Part shown: piece after piece, positions 1-10,200 of the stretch
Layout of the letters: each line of letters opens with the position of its first letter
Position numbering within the stretch: position 1 is the stretch's first letter
Assembly (NCBI RefSeq): GCF_004001245.1
Contig: NZ_AP018724.1
Span: 2,782,501 to 2,846,500 of the forward strand
Origin: Sulfurivermis fontis
Lineage (GTDB): Bacteria; Pseudomonadota; Gammaproteobacteria; Thiohalomonadales; Thiohalomonadaceae
DNA: 64,000 nt
Reading direction: 5' to 3'
Made by a program: the position numbers and the translations under genes
Notes under the pieces: model-generated
Databases searched by the model: none
The model's input: the letters and a program-made list of their open reading frames with translations, nothing else
Told to the model about the DNA's origin: nothing

Positions 1-1
1 G

Positions 2-697
2 GAACGCCTCAGCCGCAATCATCTCATCAGCGACGAGGAACTGGCCCGTGCCCGTACGGCTCTGGATATCGCCCTTGCCGAAGAACAACTGCTGCGCACC
101 CGCCTCGGCTACACGCGGATCAGCGCGCCCTTTGCCGGCGTGATCAGCGAACGCCGTGCAGAGCCCGGCGACATCGTGCCCAAATTCACCCATGTGCTGA
201 CCCTCACCGATCTCGACTCGTTGGTGACCACCACCAGTGTCTCGGAGTTGCTGCTACCGTTCCTGGCAGTAGGTGATGCGGTGAGCATCCATATCGATGC
301 GCTCGGCACCGCCCCCCATCCGGGGCGCATCCTGCGCATCCACCCCTCCATTGATGCCAGCACACGCCAGGGAGTGGTGGAAGTGGCGCTGGATCCTGTG
401 CCGGCCGCGGCGCGGCCGGGGCAGCTATGCCGCATCCTGTTTACCGGGCATCCGCAGGTGCGTCGGGTCATCCCCTTCTCCGCCCTGCGCCGTGACAACA
501 GCGGCGAATTTGTCTTTACCCTCGACGCCGACGACAAGGTACAACGCCATGCCGTGGTCAGTGGCATGCACCTGGGTGAAGATATCGAGCTGTTGTCCGG
601 CCCCGATACCGGCACCCGCGTCGTCACCAAGGGCTTCCTCGGCCTGCTACCGGGCCGCAAGGTCAAAAGCGTCAACGCCATGCCAGCCACCTCATGA
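2..697 (+). CDS. RND efflux periplasmic adaptor (membrane fusion protein), 5' end missing
   Basis: The reading frame is open from base 2, so the N-terminus lies outside the window. The visible 231 residues begin with the end of an alpha-helical hairpin, continue into a lipoyl-like half motif (YTRISAPFAGVISER near residue 36) and then a beta-barrel and membrane-proximal domain (LGLLPGRKV at the end). This is the HlyD/AcrA-type adaptor that links an inner-membrane RND pump to an outer-membrane channel. The stop overlaps the pump start as ATGA, so the two are translationally coupled. The substrate cannot be told from the sequence. Confidence 0.88.
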   Translation, partial: ERLSRNHLISDEELARARTALDIALAEEQLLRTRLGYTRISAPFAGVISERRAEPGDIVPKFTHVLTLTDLDSLVTTTSVSELLLPFLAVGDAVSIHIDALGTAPHPGRILRIHPSIDASTRQGVVEVALDPVPAAARPGQLCRILFTGHPQVRRVIPFSALRRDNSGEFVFTLDADDKVQRHAVVSGMHLGEDIELLSGPDTGTRVVTKGFLGLLPGRKVKSVNAMPATS

Positions 698-3600
698 GCA
701 GAACCACTACGCATGGCGGTCTTGCCGCCTGGTCCATCCAGCATCCCATTGGCGTCAGCATGCTGGCCTTGACGGTGGTGGTACTGGGCTTCTTCGCCCT
801 CGGCCGCCTCGCCGTCGACCTCCTGCCGCAAATCATCTATCCGGAAATTCAGGTGCGGGTTCTCGATCCCGGCGTTCCGGCCAACATCATGGAAGACCGC
901 ATCACCCGCCAGCTTGAGGAACAGCTGGCGATCACGGAAGACGCCATCGGCGTGCAATCGCGCACCAACGAAGGCAGCAGCTCGGTGGAGCTGATGTTCG
1001 ACTATGGCAAGGACATCGACATCGCACTGCGCGACGCCAGCACACGACTGGATCGTGCCAAGCGCTTCCTCCCTACCACGATCGACCCGCCCATCATTTT
1101 CAAGCGTGACCCTTCGCAGATACCGGTAGCGGAATTCATCGTCAGTTCAACGACGCTAGATCCAGTCAAATTACGCGACTGGGTAGACTATGACTTTGCC
1201 AAGCAGTTCCTCAACCTCCCCGGCGTGGCAGCCGTGGAGGTCGGCGGTGGTCTGGTACGGGAAATCCACCTGCTGCCGGATCAGGAGCGTCTGGCCGCCA
1301 GTGGCCTTTCCCTGAACGACGTCATCACTGCATTGCAACGCGGCAACGTGGAACTGCCGGCCGGGCGCCTTACCATGGAGCGGCGCGAGCTCGGTGGACG
1401 CACGGCGGCACGCCTTCAGAACGTGCAGGAGATCGCCGCTTTGCCCCTGCGCCTCAAGGATGGCACCACCATTCGCCTCGATGAGGTCATGCAGGTACTG
1501 GATACCCATAGCGATGAACGCATCAAGGTGCGCCTCAATGGCACGCCCGGCGTGAAAATTTCCATTCAGAAACAGCCAACGGCCAATACCGTCGCCGTGG
1601 TCGATGCCGTGAAAGAGCGCATGGCCTGGCTGCGCCAGAATAAACTGCTGCTGCAGGATGCCGAAATCTTCAATGTCGACGACCAATCCATCTATGTGCG
1701 CAATGCCCTCAACAGCGCCACCCAGGCCGCACTGTCAGGCACACTGCTGGCGATGGCGGTGGTGTACCTGTTCCTGGGCAACCTGCGCCGCACTCTGATC
1801 ATCGGCAGTGCCATCCCGCTCGCCATCATGGTGACCTTCGTGCTGATGGGACTCGGTGATCTGACCTTCAACATGATGACGCTGGGCGGTCTGGCACTCG
1901 GTGTAGGCATGCTGGTGGACAACACCATCGTGATGTTGGAAAACATTCAACGTCATCAGCGTGAAGGCAAGGCAGCGGTAGAGGCGGGTACCCAAGCCGC
2001 CAGTGAGATTTATGGCGCAATTGTCGCCTCCACCTCCACCAATCTCGCTGCCGTGCTGCCCTTTCTGTTCATCAGTGGCCTGGTCGGCTTGCTGTTCCGC
2101 GAACTCATCTTCACCATCTCCGCCGCTATTCTCGCCTCCATGGTGGTGGCATTGACCCTGGTGCCGGCTCTTGCGGTACAGGTACACAATATCGACAGCG
2201 GGCGCCTGCGTCGCGTCGTCGATGGCCTAATCAACCAACTACAGGAAGGCTATGCCGGCGTGGTTGCCTGGCTGCTCGATCACCTGTGGGCACAGACACT
2301 GCTGGTCGCGGCCCTGCTGGCTGCGCTGGTGCTGACCCTGCCCGTATTCAGCGGTCCACAGGAATTTCTTCCCAGCATGGATGATGGTCAGATCCAGGTT
2401 TACCTCACTGCGGACCCCGGTGTATCCGTCGAAGAAATGGATCGCAGTGCCCACCGCCTGGAAGAACTGTTCCGCCGCCAACCGGAGGTGGTCAGCGCCT
2501 TTGCCACTATTGGTGGGTTCATTTTCGGTCGTACCGAACGTGAGTCCAGCAACAGCGGCTCGATCATGATTCAGCTGGTGCCGCGCAGCCAGCGGACCAT
2601 GAGTAGCAATGACTGGATTGTCCGTATGCAACAAGCCGTGGCTAGGGAAGAGCTGGCTGGGGTACGCGTACGCATGCGCAGCCGCGGCATTCGTGGTATC
2701 CGCATCGGCAGCGGTGACGATGACCTCAGCATCCGTATTCAAGGCACGGACCTGGAGATTCTGGCGCAGCTCGCCGACGATGTTGTCGGCCGCCTGAAGA
2801 ACATTCCAGGCCTGAGCAATGTAATGCACTCGGCAGAAGAGCAACGTCAAGAACTGGCCATCACACTCGACCGGCAACGTACCGCAGCACTGGGCCTCGA
2901 CGCCGAAGAAGTCGGACGTACGTTACGACGCGCCCTGGAAGGTGAGATCGTCACCGACTTCATCGAGCGCGACCGCAGCATCGATGTGCGGCTACGCCTA
3001 CCACACCGTGAGGTGGATACCCCGCGCGCCCTGGAAGAACTGGTGCTGTACAGCGGTAACGGACTGCCTCTGCGCCTCGGCGACGTCGCTCGTGTAACCC
3101 TGGTGGCCACACCGGCCGAGATACGCCGCGACAACCAACGCCGTATCGTCGAGATCAGCGCCAGTCTCGTTGCCGGCACCTCACTCAGCGAGGCCTATGG
3201 GCGTATTCATCAGGCGATGGCCGGTGTTGTACTGCCGGAAGGTTACACCTGGTATGACGGCGGCGAACTGAAGGCGCTGACGGAAGGCCGCAAGCTAGGG
3301 ATGTTGTTGCTATCTCTCGCCATCTTCCTGGTGTTTGTGGTGATGGCGGTGCAATACGAATCGCTGCGCAATCCACTGGTGATCCTGCTGTCTATCCCGT
3401 TTGCAGCGCTGGGCGTGGCAATCGGCCTGCTGGTGACTGGGCTGACGCTGTCCATGCCGGTATGGCTCGGCATGATCATGCTAGCCGGCATCGTGGTGAA
3501 TAATGCCATCGTGTTGGTGGAGTATGTGGAGATTACGCGCCGTGAAGGCGTTCCGCTGCGTGAGGCCATCGTCACTGCCGCGCGTCTGCGCCTGCGCCCG

Positions 3601-3789
3601 ATTCTGATGACAACCCTGACAACGGTAGCCGGCATGACGCCGCTTGCGTTGGGACTGGGCGAGGGCTCCGAGATGCTGCAGCCGCTGGCCGTGGCCATCA
3701 TCTTCGGCCTCGCCACTTCGCTGCTGGTGACCCTGTTACTGATACCGGTGGTCTACCGCCTGCTGCATCGCGTAACCACAACCGACTAG
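694..3789 (+). CDS. RND-family efflux transporter, inner-membrane pump
   Basis: 1031 residues, the usual AcrB-family length. There is an N-terminal membrane helix (about 15-35), a large periplasmic porter loop, a helix bundle around 345-480, a second periplasmic loop and a C-terminal helix bundle (about 865-1025). The TM4 motif reads GMLVDNTIVMLEN with Asp near residue 409. In AcrB this position carries two adjacent Asp, whereas here the second is Asn, as in SwrC-like and other divergent RND groups. Proton-driven export with the upstream adaptor is expected. No outer-membrane channel gene follows; the next gene, tatC, is convergent with a 9-bp gap. The substrate is unknown. Confidence 0.93.
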   Translation: MSRTTTHGGLAAWSIQHPIGVSMLALTVVVLGFFALGRLAVDLLPQIIYPEIQVRVLDPGVPANIMEDRITRQLEEQLAITEDAIGVQSRTNEGSSSVELMFDYGKDIDIALRDASTRLDRAKRFLPTTIDPPIIFKRDPSQIPVAEFIVSSTTLDPVKLRDWVDYDFAKQFLNLPGVAAVEVGGGLVREIHLLPDQERLAASGLSLNDVITALQRGNVELPAGRLTMERRELGGRTAARLQNVQEIAALPLRLKDGTTIRLDEVMQVLDTHSDERIKVRLNGTPGVKISIQKQPTANTVAVVDAVKERMAWLRQNKLLLQDAEIFNVDDQSIYVRNALNSATQAALSGTLLAMAVVYLFLGNLRRTLIIGSAIPLAIMVTFVLMGLGDLTFNMMTLGGLALGVGMLVDNTIVMLENIQRHQREGKAAVEAGTQAASEIYGAIVASTSTNLAAVLPFLFISGLVGLLFRELIFTISAAILASMVVALTLVPALAVQVHNIDSGRLRRVVDGLINQLQEGYAGVVAWLLDHLWAQTLLVAALLAALVLTLPVFSGPQEFLPSMDDGQIQVYLTADPGVSVEEMDRSAHRLEELFRRQPEVVSAFATIGGFIFGRTERESSNSGSIMIQLVPRSQRTMSSNDWIVRMQQAVAREELAGVRVRMRSRGIRGIRIGSGDDDLSIRIQGTDLEILAQLADDVVGRLKNIPGLSNVMHSAEEQRQELAITLDRQRTAALGLDAEEVGRTLRRALEGEIVTDFIERDRSIDVRLRLPHREVDTPRALEELVLYSGNGLPLRLGDVARVTLVATPAEIRRDNQRRIVEISASLVAGTSLSEAYGRIHQAMAGVVLPEGYTWYDGGELKALTEGRKLGMLLLSLAIFLVFVVMAVQYESLRNPLVILLSIPFAALGVAIGLLVTGLTLSMPVWLGMIMLAGIVVNNAIVLVEYVEITRREGVPLREAIVTAARLRLRPILMTTLTTVAGMTPLALGLGEGSEMLQPLAVAIIFGLATSLLVTLLLIPVVYRLLHRVTTTD

Positions 3790-3798
3790 CAGAGCGGC

Positions 3799-4698
3799 TC
3801 ATTCCTTCGGCTTGTCGCCTTTGTCGGTTTCGTCGCTGTTGCCCTGCCAGACCTCCAGCTCTCGACGCAGCGCTTCCTCGTCATGAATATAGCGATCGAG
3901 GGCAGCCTCCATCTTTTCGTCGCTATCGAGGTCGTCTTCCTCCTCCGGGCTCTTGCGCACGTAGTAGCGCGCAAAGAACACGCCGATCTCGAACAAAATC
4001 CACATCGGCACGGCAAGCAGGGTCTGGGAAAATACATCGGGCGGCGTCAGCAGCATGCCGATGACAAAGGCGCCTACAATGATGTAGGGACGCTTGGCCG
4101 TCAGGCTCTCCGGTGTCACCACCCCCATCCATACCAGCAAAATGGTGGCAACAGGCACCTCGAAGGCGACACCGAAGGCAAAGAACAAGGTGAGCACGAA
4201 ATCGAGGTACTTGTTGATGTCGGTCATCACCGCCACGCCCTCTGGTGCTGCAGAAGTGAAGAAGCCGAACACCAGGGGGAATACCACGAAATAGGCGAAG
4301 GCCATGCCGGCATAGAACAGCAGCGTGCTGGACAGCAGCAACGGCACAATCATGCGCCGCTCATGGACATACAACCCCGGCGCGATGAAGGCCCACATCT
4401 GGTACAGCAGATAGGGGATAGCGATGAAAATGGACGCCACCAGGGTCAGTTTGAGGGGGGTAAGAAACGGCGAAGCCACCTCGGTGGCGATCATCGAGCC
4501 ACCTTCCGGCAAATGGGACAGTAGTGGCTCGGCCAGCAACGCATAGATGTCGTTGGCGAAATAAAACAGGCCAAGAAAAATGGCCAGCACCACCAGTACC
4601 GCGCGCAGGATGCGATCACGCAGTTCGATCAGGTGAGAAATGAAGGGCTGCTCCAGTTCGGGGCCGTTACTGCCGCTGCTGGTCTGTCGCTCACTCAT
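3799..4698 (-). CDS. tatC: Sec-independent (Tat) translocase subunit TatC
   Basis: 299 residues, longer than E. coli TatC (258) because of a charged C-terminal tail rich in Glu, Asp and Lys. The N-terminus has the signature [16 protein letters not shown], whose Glu takes part in twin-arginine signal recognition, and six membrane helices follow. TatC with TatB forms the receptor for folded twin-arginine substrates. Its start overlaps the tatB stop (ATGA). It is the last gene of tatABC and is convergent with the RND pump. Confidence 0.96.
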   Translation of the reverse strand: MSERQTSSGSNGPELEQPFISHLIELRDRILRAVLVVLAIFLGLFYFANDIYALLAEPLLSHLPEGGSMIATEVASPFLTPLKLTLVASIFIAIPYLLYQMWAFIAPGLYVHERRMIVPLLLSSTLLFYAGMAFAYFVVFPLVFGFFTSAAPEGVAVMTDINKYLDFVLTLFFAFGVAFEVPVATILLVWMGVVTPESLTAKRPYIIVGAFVIGMLLTPPDVFSQTLLAVPMWILFEIGVFFARYYVRKSPEEEDDLDSDEKMEAALDRYIHDEEALRRELEVWQGNSDETDKGDKPKE

Positions 4699-5072
4699 GT
4701 CGGCGTTTTGTCGCCATCCGGCTTGGCGGACGGCGAGGTCGTTAATGTGGTATCGGGGGAAGACTCCAGGCTGGGCAGCTCAACCGGGCGATTCACGCTG
4801 TCCAAGCCGGATTTGATATCTTGCAACGAGGCCTTGGCCTCCTCCACCATGTCGAACAGACCTTCACTCTTGGTCTGCTCCTGCACGATACGCTTGAGTT
4901 CCTCGGCCTTGAGCTCACGATCGATGTCGGCCTTCACCGTACCGACAAAATGGCGTACCTTGCCATACCACAGCCCTGCGGTACGGGCGACCGCCGGCAG
5001 TCGTTCCGGTCCCAGCACCAGCAGGGCCACGATGCCGATAACCACCAGCTCCCAGAAGCCGACGTCGAACAT
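4695..5072 (-). CDS. tatB: Tat translocase subunit TatB
   Basis: 125 residues. It has one N-terminal membrane helix (about 3-20), the hinge motif GPERLP at about 21-26 and an amphipathic helix, then an acidic, low-complexity tail, the standard TatB plan. The Glu in the membrane segment (FWELVV) is typical of TatB rather than TatA. It lies 69 bp downstream of tatA and overlaps tatC by four bases. Confidence 0.95.
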   Translation of the reverse strand: MFDVGFWELVVIGIVALLVLGPERLPAVARTAGLWYGKVRHFVGTVKADIDRELKAEELKRIVQEQTKSEGLFDMVEEAKASLQDIKSGLDSVNRPVELPSLESSPDTTLTTSPSAKPDGDKTPT

Positions 5073-5141
5073 GTTGTTTCCGATTTTATGTTAAAGGAAT
5101 CAGGCATCCGCCGCTGGCGCCACACCTGACAGCATTGAAAC

Positions 5142-5375
5142 TCAGGCCTTGTCCTTCTCGCGGGTGGACTCCCCCTCGATGACGGTTCCTTCCTTCTTCT
5201 CCTCCAACTTTTCGCCTTCCTGCGCCGCCGCCTGTTGTTCGCCGTCTTTAATCGAATTGCGGAAGTTCTTGATAGCCCCGCCCAGATCGCTGCCGATATT
5301 GCGCAGCTTCTTGGTGCCGAACAGCAGGATGACGATTGCCAGTACGATAAGCAGTTGCCAGATACTCGGTGCCAT
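5142..5375 (-). CDS. tatA: Tat translocase pore subunit TatA
   Basis: 77 residues. A membrane helix (about 5-20) is followed by [14 protein letters not shown], the TatA hinge and amphipathic helix, and a polar tail. TatA oligomers form the transient conduit for folded Tat substrates, probably including Rieske-type or other cofactor-bearing respiratory proteins here. In many gammaproteobacteria tatA directly follows hisE; here a 153-bp mobile element separates them (85 bp before the tatA start), so tatA may have lost read-through from the his promoter. Confidence 0.95.
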   Translation of the reverse strand: MAPSIWQLLIVLAIVILLFGTKKLRNIGSDLGGAIKNFRNSIKDGEQQAAAQEGEKLEEKKEGTVIEGESTREKDKA

Positions 5376-5460
5376 GATTCAACTCTCCACGATGGTAGTA
5401 ATGTCGGCAGCGCTGCACTGCCACAGTTCTAAGTATTGCGCTTCACTGGACCTGATTTAG

Positions 5461-5613
5461 GGTAGCTCTGAATAAGTTCAGAGCTACCGCGGCACAGGAA
5501 TGTGCCGCCATTTTTCAACGACGATAAGTCGTTGAAAAATGAAGCCAAGCGAAAATCACACTTTTCGCTTGGCGTGGTCTGAGAAGTCCAGGATGGACTT
5601 ATTCAGACCTTCC
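5461..5613 (+). mobile_element. IS5-type MITE, copy 1 (153 bp)
   Basis: Non-coding element with imperfect terminal inverted repeats: the left end begins GGTAGCTCTGAATAAGT and the right end, read inward on the other strand, begins GGAAGGTCTGAATAAGT. It is flanked by a perfect 4-bp duplication TTAG at 5457-5460 and 5614-5617. It contains five consecutive hairpins (about 5461-5488, 5490-5509, 5509-5542, 5543-5573, 5577-5611). The duplication supplies the TAA stop codon of hisE on the minus strand. It is nearly identical to the copies at 26140 and 35702. The ends and the YTAR target match what I recall of the IS5 subgroup. Confidence 0.9.
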
Positions 5614-5931
5614 TTAGTTGGTCCGGTTTGCCTTTTCTTCCAGCCCCGACAGGCCGAAACGCCGCTCCAGTTCGTTCAGCACCGCCTGCGGCTCCAGATT
5701 CAGGTGCTTGAGCATCACCATACAGTGGAACCACAAATCGGCCGTCTCGTAGATCACCTGCGCCGGGTCACCGCCCTTGGCGGCGATCACCGTCTCGGTG
5801 GCCTCCTCGCCAACCTTCTTCAGGATGCTGTCCAAACCCTTGGCATACAGCTTGGCCACATAGGAGCTGTCCGGATCGGCGCCTTTGCGCTGTTCCAGGA
5901 TTTCCGCCAACTGTTTAAGGATATCGCTCAT
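5614..5931 (-). CDS. hisE: Phosphoribosyl-ATP pyrophosphatase
   Basis: 105 residues from the ATG at 5931, which overlaps the hisI stop as ATGA; a further-upstream in-frame Met would run deep into hisI and is not needed. It is an all-alpha MazG-like fold with the metal-binding pattern [13 protein letters not shown] and DLWFH. It hydrolyses PRATP to PRAMP, the second step of histidine synthesis, as a protein separate from HisI as in Pseudomonas. The TAA stop lies inside the target duplication of MITE copy 1. Confidence 0.95.
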   Translation of the reverse strand: MSDILKQLAEILEQRKGADPDSSYVAKLYAKGLDSILKKVGEEATETVIAAKGGDPAQVIYETADLWFHCMVMLKHLNLEPQAVLNELERRFGLSGLEEKANRTN

Positions 5932-6319
5932 GAGGGCTTGCTGTATATCTGTTGCGGATCCAGCAGGACCGGATCGACGCTCCGCCATTGGCCGTTGTCG
6001 AAAATCTTATAGAAACAGCTGTGGCGTCCCGTGTGACACGCGATGCCTCCGACCTGCTCAATGGTGAGCAGGATGACGTCGTTATCGCAGTCGAGACGCA
6101 TCTCTTTCACGCGCTGCACATTACCGGACTCCTCGCCCTTGCGCCACAGCTTGCCGCGCGAGCGCGACCAATACACGGCGCGGCCCTCGCGCACGGTCAG
6201 CGCCAGCGACTCACGGTTCATCCAGGCGAACATCAGAACCCGGCCGCTCCCCGCCTCCTGGGCGATCACCGGCACCAGGCCGTCGTCCGTCCACTTGATT
6301 TCGTCGAGCCAAGCCTCGC

Positions 6320-6323
<4 letters not shown>
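5928..6323 (-). CDS. hisI: Phosphoribosyl-AMP cyclohydrolase
   Basis: 131 residues, the monofunctional form. The metal-binding signature is visible: DCDNDVILL followed by [14 protein letters not shown], whose Cys and His residues bind zinc and the nearby Asp residues bind magnesium. It opens the adenine ring of PRAMP, the third step of the pathway. It overlaps hisF upstream and hisE downstream by four bases each, consistent with tight translational coupling. Confidence 0.96.
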
Positions 6324-7093
<770 letters not shown>

Positions 7094-7094
7094 T

Positions 7095-7165
7095 ATTCAG
7101 TCACAAGTTGCAAGTGACAAGCTGCAAGCAAGACCATCGTTTTGGGACTTGCAACTTGGAACTTG
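7095..7165. repeat. Short CAAGTTGCAAGT-type interspersed repeat between hisA and hisF
   Basis: The gap holds CACAAGTTGCAAGTGACAAG on one side and, facing it, the related ACTTGCAACTTGGAACTTGTC, so it can fold as an imperfect hairpin. The same word family recurs at about 34738-34766 (ACAAGTTGCAAGATACAAGTGACAAG). It is an intergenic repeat of unknown role; it does not code. Confidence 0.6.
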
Positions 7166-7909
7166 TCACTTTTCTCCACAAAGTTCATCGGCCAGACGTT
7201 GGCCTGCTGCGAAGTCCAGCGTACCTTCATAGATCGCGCGGCCGGTGATGGCTCCGGTAATGCCCTCGTCCGCCACGGCACACAGGGCGCGGATATCATC
7301 CAGATTGGTAATGCCGCCGGAGGCGATGATGGGGATCGACACCGCCTGCGCCAGTTTCACCGTGGCCTCGACATTGACGCCGGACATCATGCCGTCACGG
7401 CCGATATCGGTGTAAATGATCGCCGACACACCGTCCTGCTCGAAGTGCCGTGCCAGGTCGATAACATCGTGCTTGGACAGCTTTGACCAACCGTCCATCG
7501 CCACCTTGCCTTCTTTGGCGTCGAGGCCAACGATGACATGACCGGGAAATTCGGCGCACAGATCACCGACAAAACCGGGATGATTCACCGCCTTGGTGCC
7601 GATGATGACGTACTGCACGCCGGCATCGAGATAGGCCTGCACTGTATCCTCGTCACGGATCCCGCCACCCACCTGGATCGGCAGGTCGGGGAAGGCCGCG
7701 GCAATGGCATGCACCACGTCGCGGTTCATCGGCCGGCCCTCGAAGGCGCCATTGAGATCCACCAGATGCAGTCGCCGCGCACCCGCCTCCACCCAACGCG
7801 CCGCCATGGCCACCGGATCGTCGGAGAATACCGTGGAATCCTCCATTCGTCCCTGACGCAGGCGTACACACTTGCCGTCTTTGAGATCTATGGCGGGTAT
7901 GAGCAACAT
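7166..7909 (-). CDS. hisA: Phosphoribosylformimino-5-aminoimidazole carboxamide ribotide isomerase
   Basis: 247 residues. It is a TIM barrel starting [20 protein letters not shown]; the first-strand Asp is the catalytic base and [14 protein letters not shown] carries the second Asp. The C-terminal phosphate site is [12 protein letters not shown]. It catalyses the Amadori rearrangement of ProFAR to PRFAR. It sits 35 bp after hisH. Confidence 0.97.
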   Translation of the reverse strand: MLLIPAIDLKDGKCVRLRQGRMEDSTVFSDDPVAMAARWVEAGARRLHLVDLNGAFEGRPMNRDVVHAIAAAFPDLPIQVGGGIRDEDTVQAYLDAGVQYVIIGTKAVNHPGFVGDLCAEFPGHVIVGLDAKEGKVAMDGWSKLSKHDVIDLARHFEQDGVSAIIYTDIGRDGMMSGVNVEATVKLAQAVSIPIIASGGITNLDDIRALCAVADEGITGAITGRAIYEGTLDFAAGQRLADELCGEK

Positions 7910-7944
7910 CGATCAGTCCTCTTTACTACGCGGGTAGTGAATTG

Positions 7945-8589
7945 TCAGACGCCCTGTCCATCCCAACGCAGGAAATTGGCGTACAACGCCAATCCTGCGT
8001 GCTGACTTTTTTCCGGGTGAAACTGCACGGCGAACACGTTGTCGCGCGTCACCGCCGCGGTGAACTTCACGCCATATTCAGCACTGGCAGCAGTCAGCGC
8101 TGCCTCGGCCGGCTGCACATAATAGCTGTGCACGAAGTAAAAGCGTTCATCCTGTGCAATGTCACGCCAGAGCGGATGCTGCCGCTCCTGGTGGACCTGA
8201 TTCCAGCCCATGTGCGGCACCTTGAGGCGCTCGCCCTGCTGCATCAGGTTGTCACCGAAATATTCCACCCGGCCGGGCAGGATGCCGAGACAGGGAGTGC
8301 CACCATTTTCCGCGCTGAAATCCATCAGCGCCTGCATACCGACGCAGACGCCGAGGAACGGCTTGGTGCGTACCACTTCGTGGATCACCTCGACCACACC
8401 CTGGCGCGCCATCTCCGCCATGCAGTCACGGATGGCGCCGACACCGGGCAACACCACGCGGTCGGCGGCGCGAATGCGCTCCGGGTCATGGGTGACGATC
8501 ACCTGCTGGCCATCGGCCACATGCTCCAACGCCTTGGCCACGGAGTGCAGGTTACCCATGCCGTAGTCGATGACTGCAACGGTACTCAT
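7945..8589 (-). CDS. hisH: Imidazole glycerol phosphate synthase, glutamine amidotransferase subunit
   Basis: 214 residues. It is a class I glutaminase with the nucleophile Cys in FLGVCVGMQ (about residue 83) and the His-Glu pair in VQFHPEKS near the C-terminus. It supplies ammonia to HisF. The N-terminal [14 protein letters not shown] is typical. It lies 50 bp after hisB. Confidence 0.96.
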   Translation of the reverse strand: MSTVAVIDYGMGNLHSVAKALEHVADGQQVIVTHDPERIRAADRVVLPGVGAIRDCMAEMARQGVVEVIHEVVRTKPFLGVCVGMQALMDFSAENGGTPCLGILPGRVEYFGDNLMQQGERLKVPHMGWNQVHQERQHPLWRDIAQDERFYFVHSYYVQPAEAALTAASAEYGVKFTAAVTRDNVFAVQFHPEKSQHAGLALYANFLRWDGQGV

Positions 8590-8639
8590 GATAGGAAAGA
8601 CATCCGGCTCGAATCAGATAGAGGAATAAACGCCGGGCG

Positions 8640-9233
8640 TTACAGGCTGCCCTTGGTGGAAGGAGTAATGCCCTGCATGCGCGGATCAGCTTCCAGTGCC
8701 ATGCGCAGGGCACGGCCGAAGGCCTTGAACACCGTTTCGGCGATGTGGTGCGCATTACGCCCGCGCAGATTGTCGATGTGCAGGGTCACCTGGGCATGAT
8801 TGACGAAGCCCTGGAAGAATTCCAGGAACAGATCGACATCGAACTCACCGATGCGGGCACGGGGAAAATCCACCTGGAACTCCAGGCCGGGTCGGCCGGA
8901 GAAGTCCACCACCACACGCGACAAGGCCTCATCCAGCGGGACGTAGGCATGACCATAGCGGCGGATCCCCTTCTTGTCACCGACGGCACGGGCGAAGGCC
9001 TGGCCGAGGGTAATGCCGATATCTTCGACCGTGTGGTGGGCATCGATATGCAGATCCCCCTGCGCCTTGACCACCAGGTCTATCAGACCATGGCGGGCCA
9101 CCTGGTCCAGCATGTGATCAAGAAACGGCACGCCCGTCTCGAAACGGCCACTGCCGCTGCCATCGAGATCGACACTCACCTCGATTCGGGTCTCCAGGGT
9201 CTCTCGCGTGACCGTGGCCCTGCGCTCGCTCAT
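8640..9233 (-). CDS. hisB: Imidazoleglycerol-phosphate dehydratase
   Basis: 197 residues, the monofunctional form without the HAD phosphatase domain of E. coli HisB. The two metal-binding motifs are present: [13 protein letters not shown] and [14 protein letters not shown], with a second HAHHIAET repeat near residue 150. It is the first gene of hisBHAFIE. A clear ribosome site (GGAGT on the minus strand) precedes the ATG at 9233, and the promoter must lie in the 200 bp shared with fnr. Confidence 0.97.
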   Translation of the reverse strand: MSERRATVTRETLETRIEVSVDLDGSGSGRFETGVPFLDHMLDQVARHGLIDLVVKAQGDLHIDAHHTVEDIGITLGQAFARAVGDKKGIRRYGHAYVPLDEALSRVVVDFSGRPGLEFQVDFPRARIGEFDVDLFLEFFQGFVNHAQVTLHIDNLRGRNAHHIAETVFKAFGRALRMALEADPRMQGITPSTKGSL

Positions 9234-9432
9234 CGCAACTCCTTATTTAGATACGCCACTCGGGCGGCCAGACTGCGCCCATAGCATACCGACTTCCGCG
9301 CCCGGATAGAACAAAAGCACCACCGGATAAGCACTATCGGTTGCATCGGCACGACACATGTACGAGGATACCTGTCTCGACAGCGTTGAAACCGGCCCTG
9401 GGTGGTGTATCACGGTGCCGGCCATGTGTGCA

Positions 9433-10200
9433 ATGCCGCAGACAAAAGCAAGCAATATCATTGAGTTATCGGCAATACGCGTTGCCTGCAAAGACTGTGG
9501 GCTGTTCCAGCTATGCCTGCCGGTGGGCATCGACGGCGCCGACCTGGAACTGCTGGACAGCATCATCAAGCGCCGTCGCCCGATCAAGCGCGGCGAGCAC
9601 CTGTTCCAGGTCGGTGACCCGTTCCAGGCCATCTATGCCGTGCGCTCCGGTTCCATCAAGACCTATGTGCCGACGGAAGACGGTTATGAACAGGTCACCG
9701 GTTTCCATCTGCCGGGCGAACTGGTCGGACTGGATGCCATCCATGCCGATATCCACCCCTGCGCGGCCAAAGCGCTGGAAACCACCAGCGTGTGCGAAAT
9801 CCCATTCGAACGCCTGGAAGAACTGTCCGAGCGCATTCCCTCCCTGCGCCATCAACTATTGAAGATCATGAGCCGCGAGATACTGCATGAGCAGTCGCTG
9901 CTCATGCTGCTGGGCAAGAAGAATGCCGAGGAACGCCTTGCCTCTCTGCTGCTCAGTCTGTCCGGTCGCTACCAACAACGCGGTTTCTCCGCCACCGAGT
10001 TCAACCTCAGCATGTCGCGCAACGACATAGGAAACTACCTGGGACTGGTGGTGGAAACCGTCAGCCGTCTTTTCACCCGCTTTCAGGACGAAGGTCTGCT
10101 GACGGTACAGCGCAAGCACATCCGCATCCTCGACCCGCAACGCCTGTACGCCATCGCCTGCCAGTCTCGCAGCTACACGCCGCGCCCCATTTCCGACTGA
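9433..10200 (+). CDS. fnr: FNR/ANR-type oxygen-sensing transcription regulator
   Basis: 255 residues from the ATG at 9433. This start places the iron-sulfur cysteines at 19, 22, 28 (CKDCGLFQLC) and 121 (SVCEIPF), almost the E. coli FNR positions (20, 23, 29, 122). Upstream in-frame starts at 9358 and 9424 are possible but would add residues not seen in FNR. Residues 30-160 are a cyclic-nucleotide-like domain with FHLPGELVGLDAI. The C-terminal helix-turn-helix reads DIGNYLGLVVETVSRLFTRF, with the E-SR recognition residues for TTGAT half sites. It activates anaerobic or microaerobic genes, and FNR boxes lie before the next operon. Confidence 0.95.
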   Translation: MPQTKASNIIELSAIRVACKDCGLFQLCLPVGIDGADLELLDSIIKRRRPIKRGEHLFQVGDPFQAIYAVRSGSIKTYVPTEDGYEQVTGFHLPGELVGLDAIHADIHPCAAKALETTSVCEIPFERLEELSERIPSLRHQLLKIMSREILHEQSLLMLLGKKNAEERLASLLLSLSGRYQQRGFSATEFNLSMSRNDIGNYLGLVVETVSRLFTRFQDEGLLTVQRKHIRILDPQRLYAIACQSRSYTPRPISD

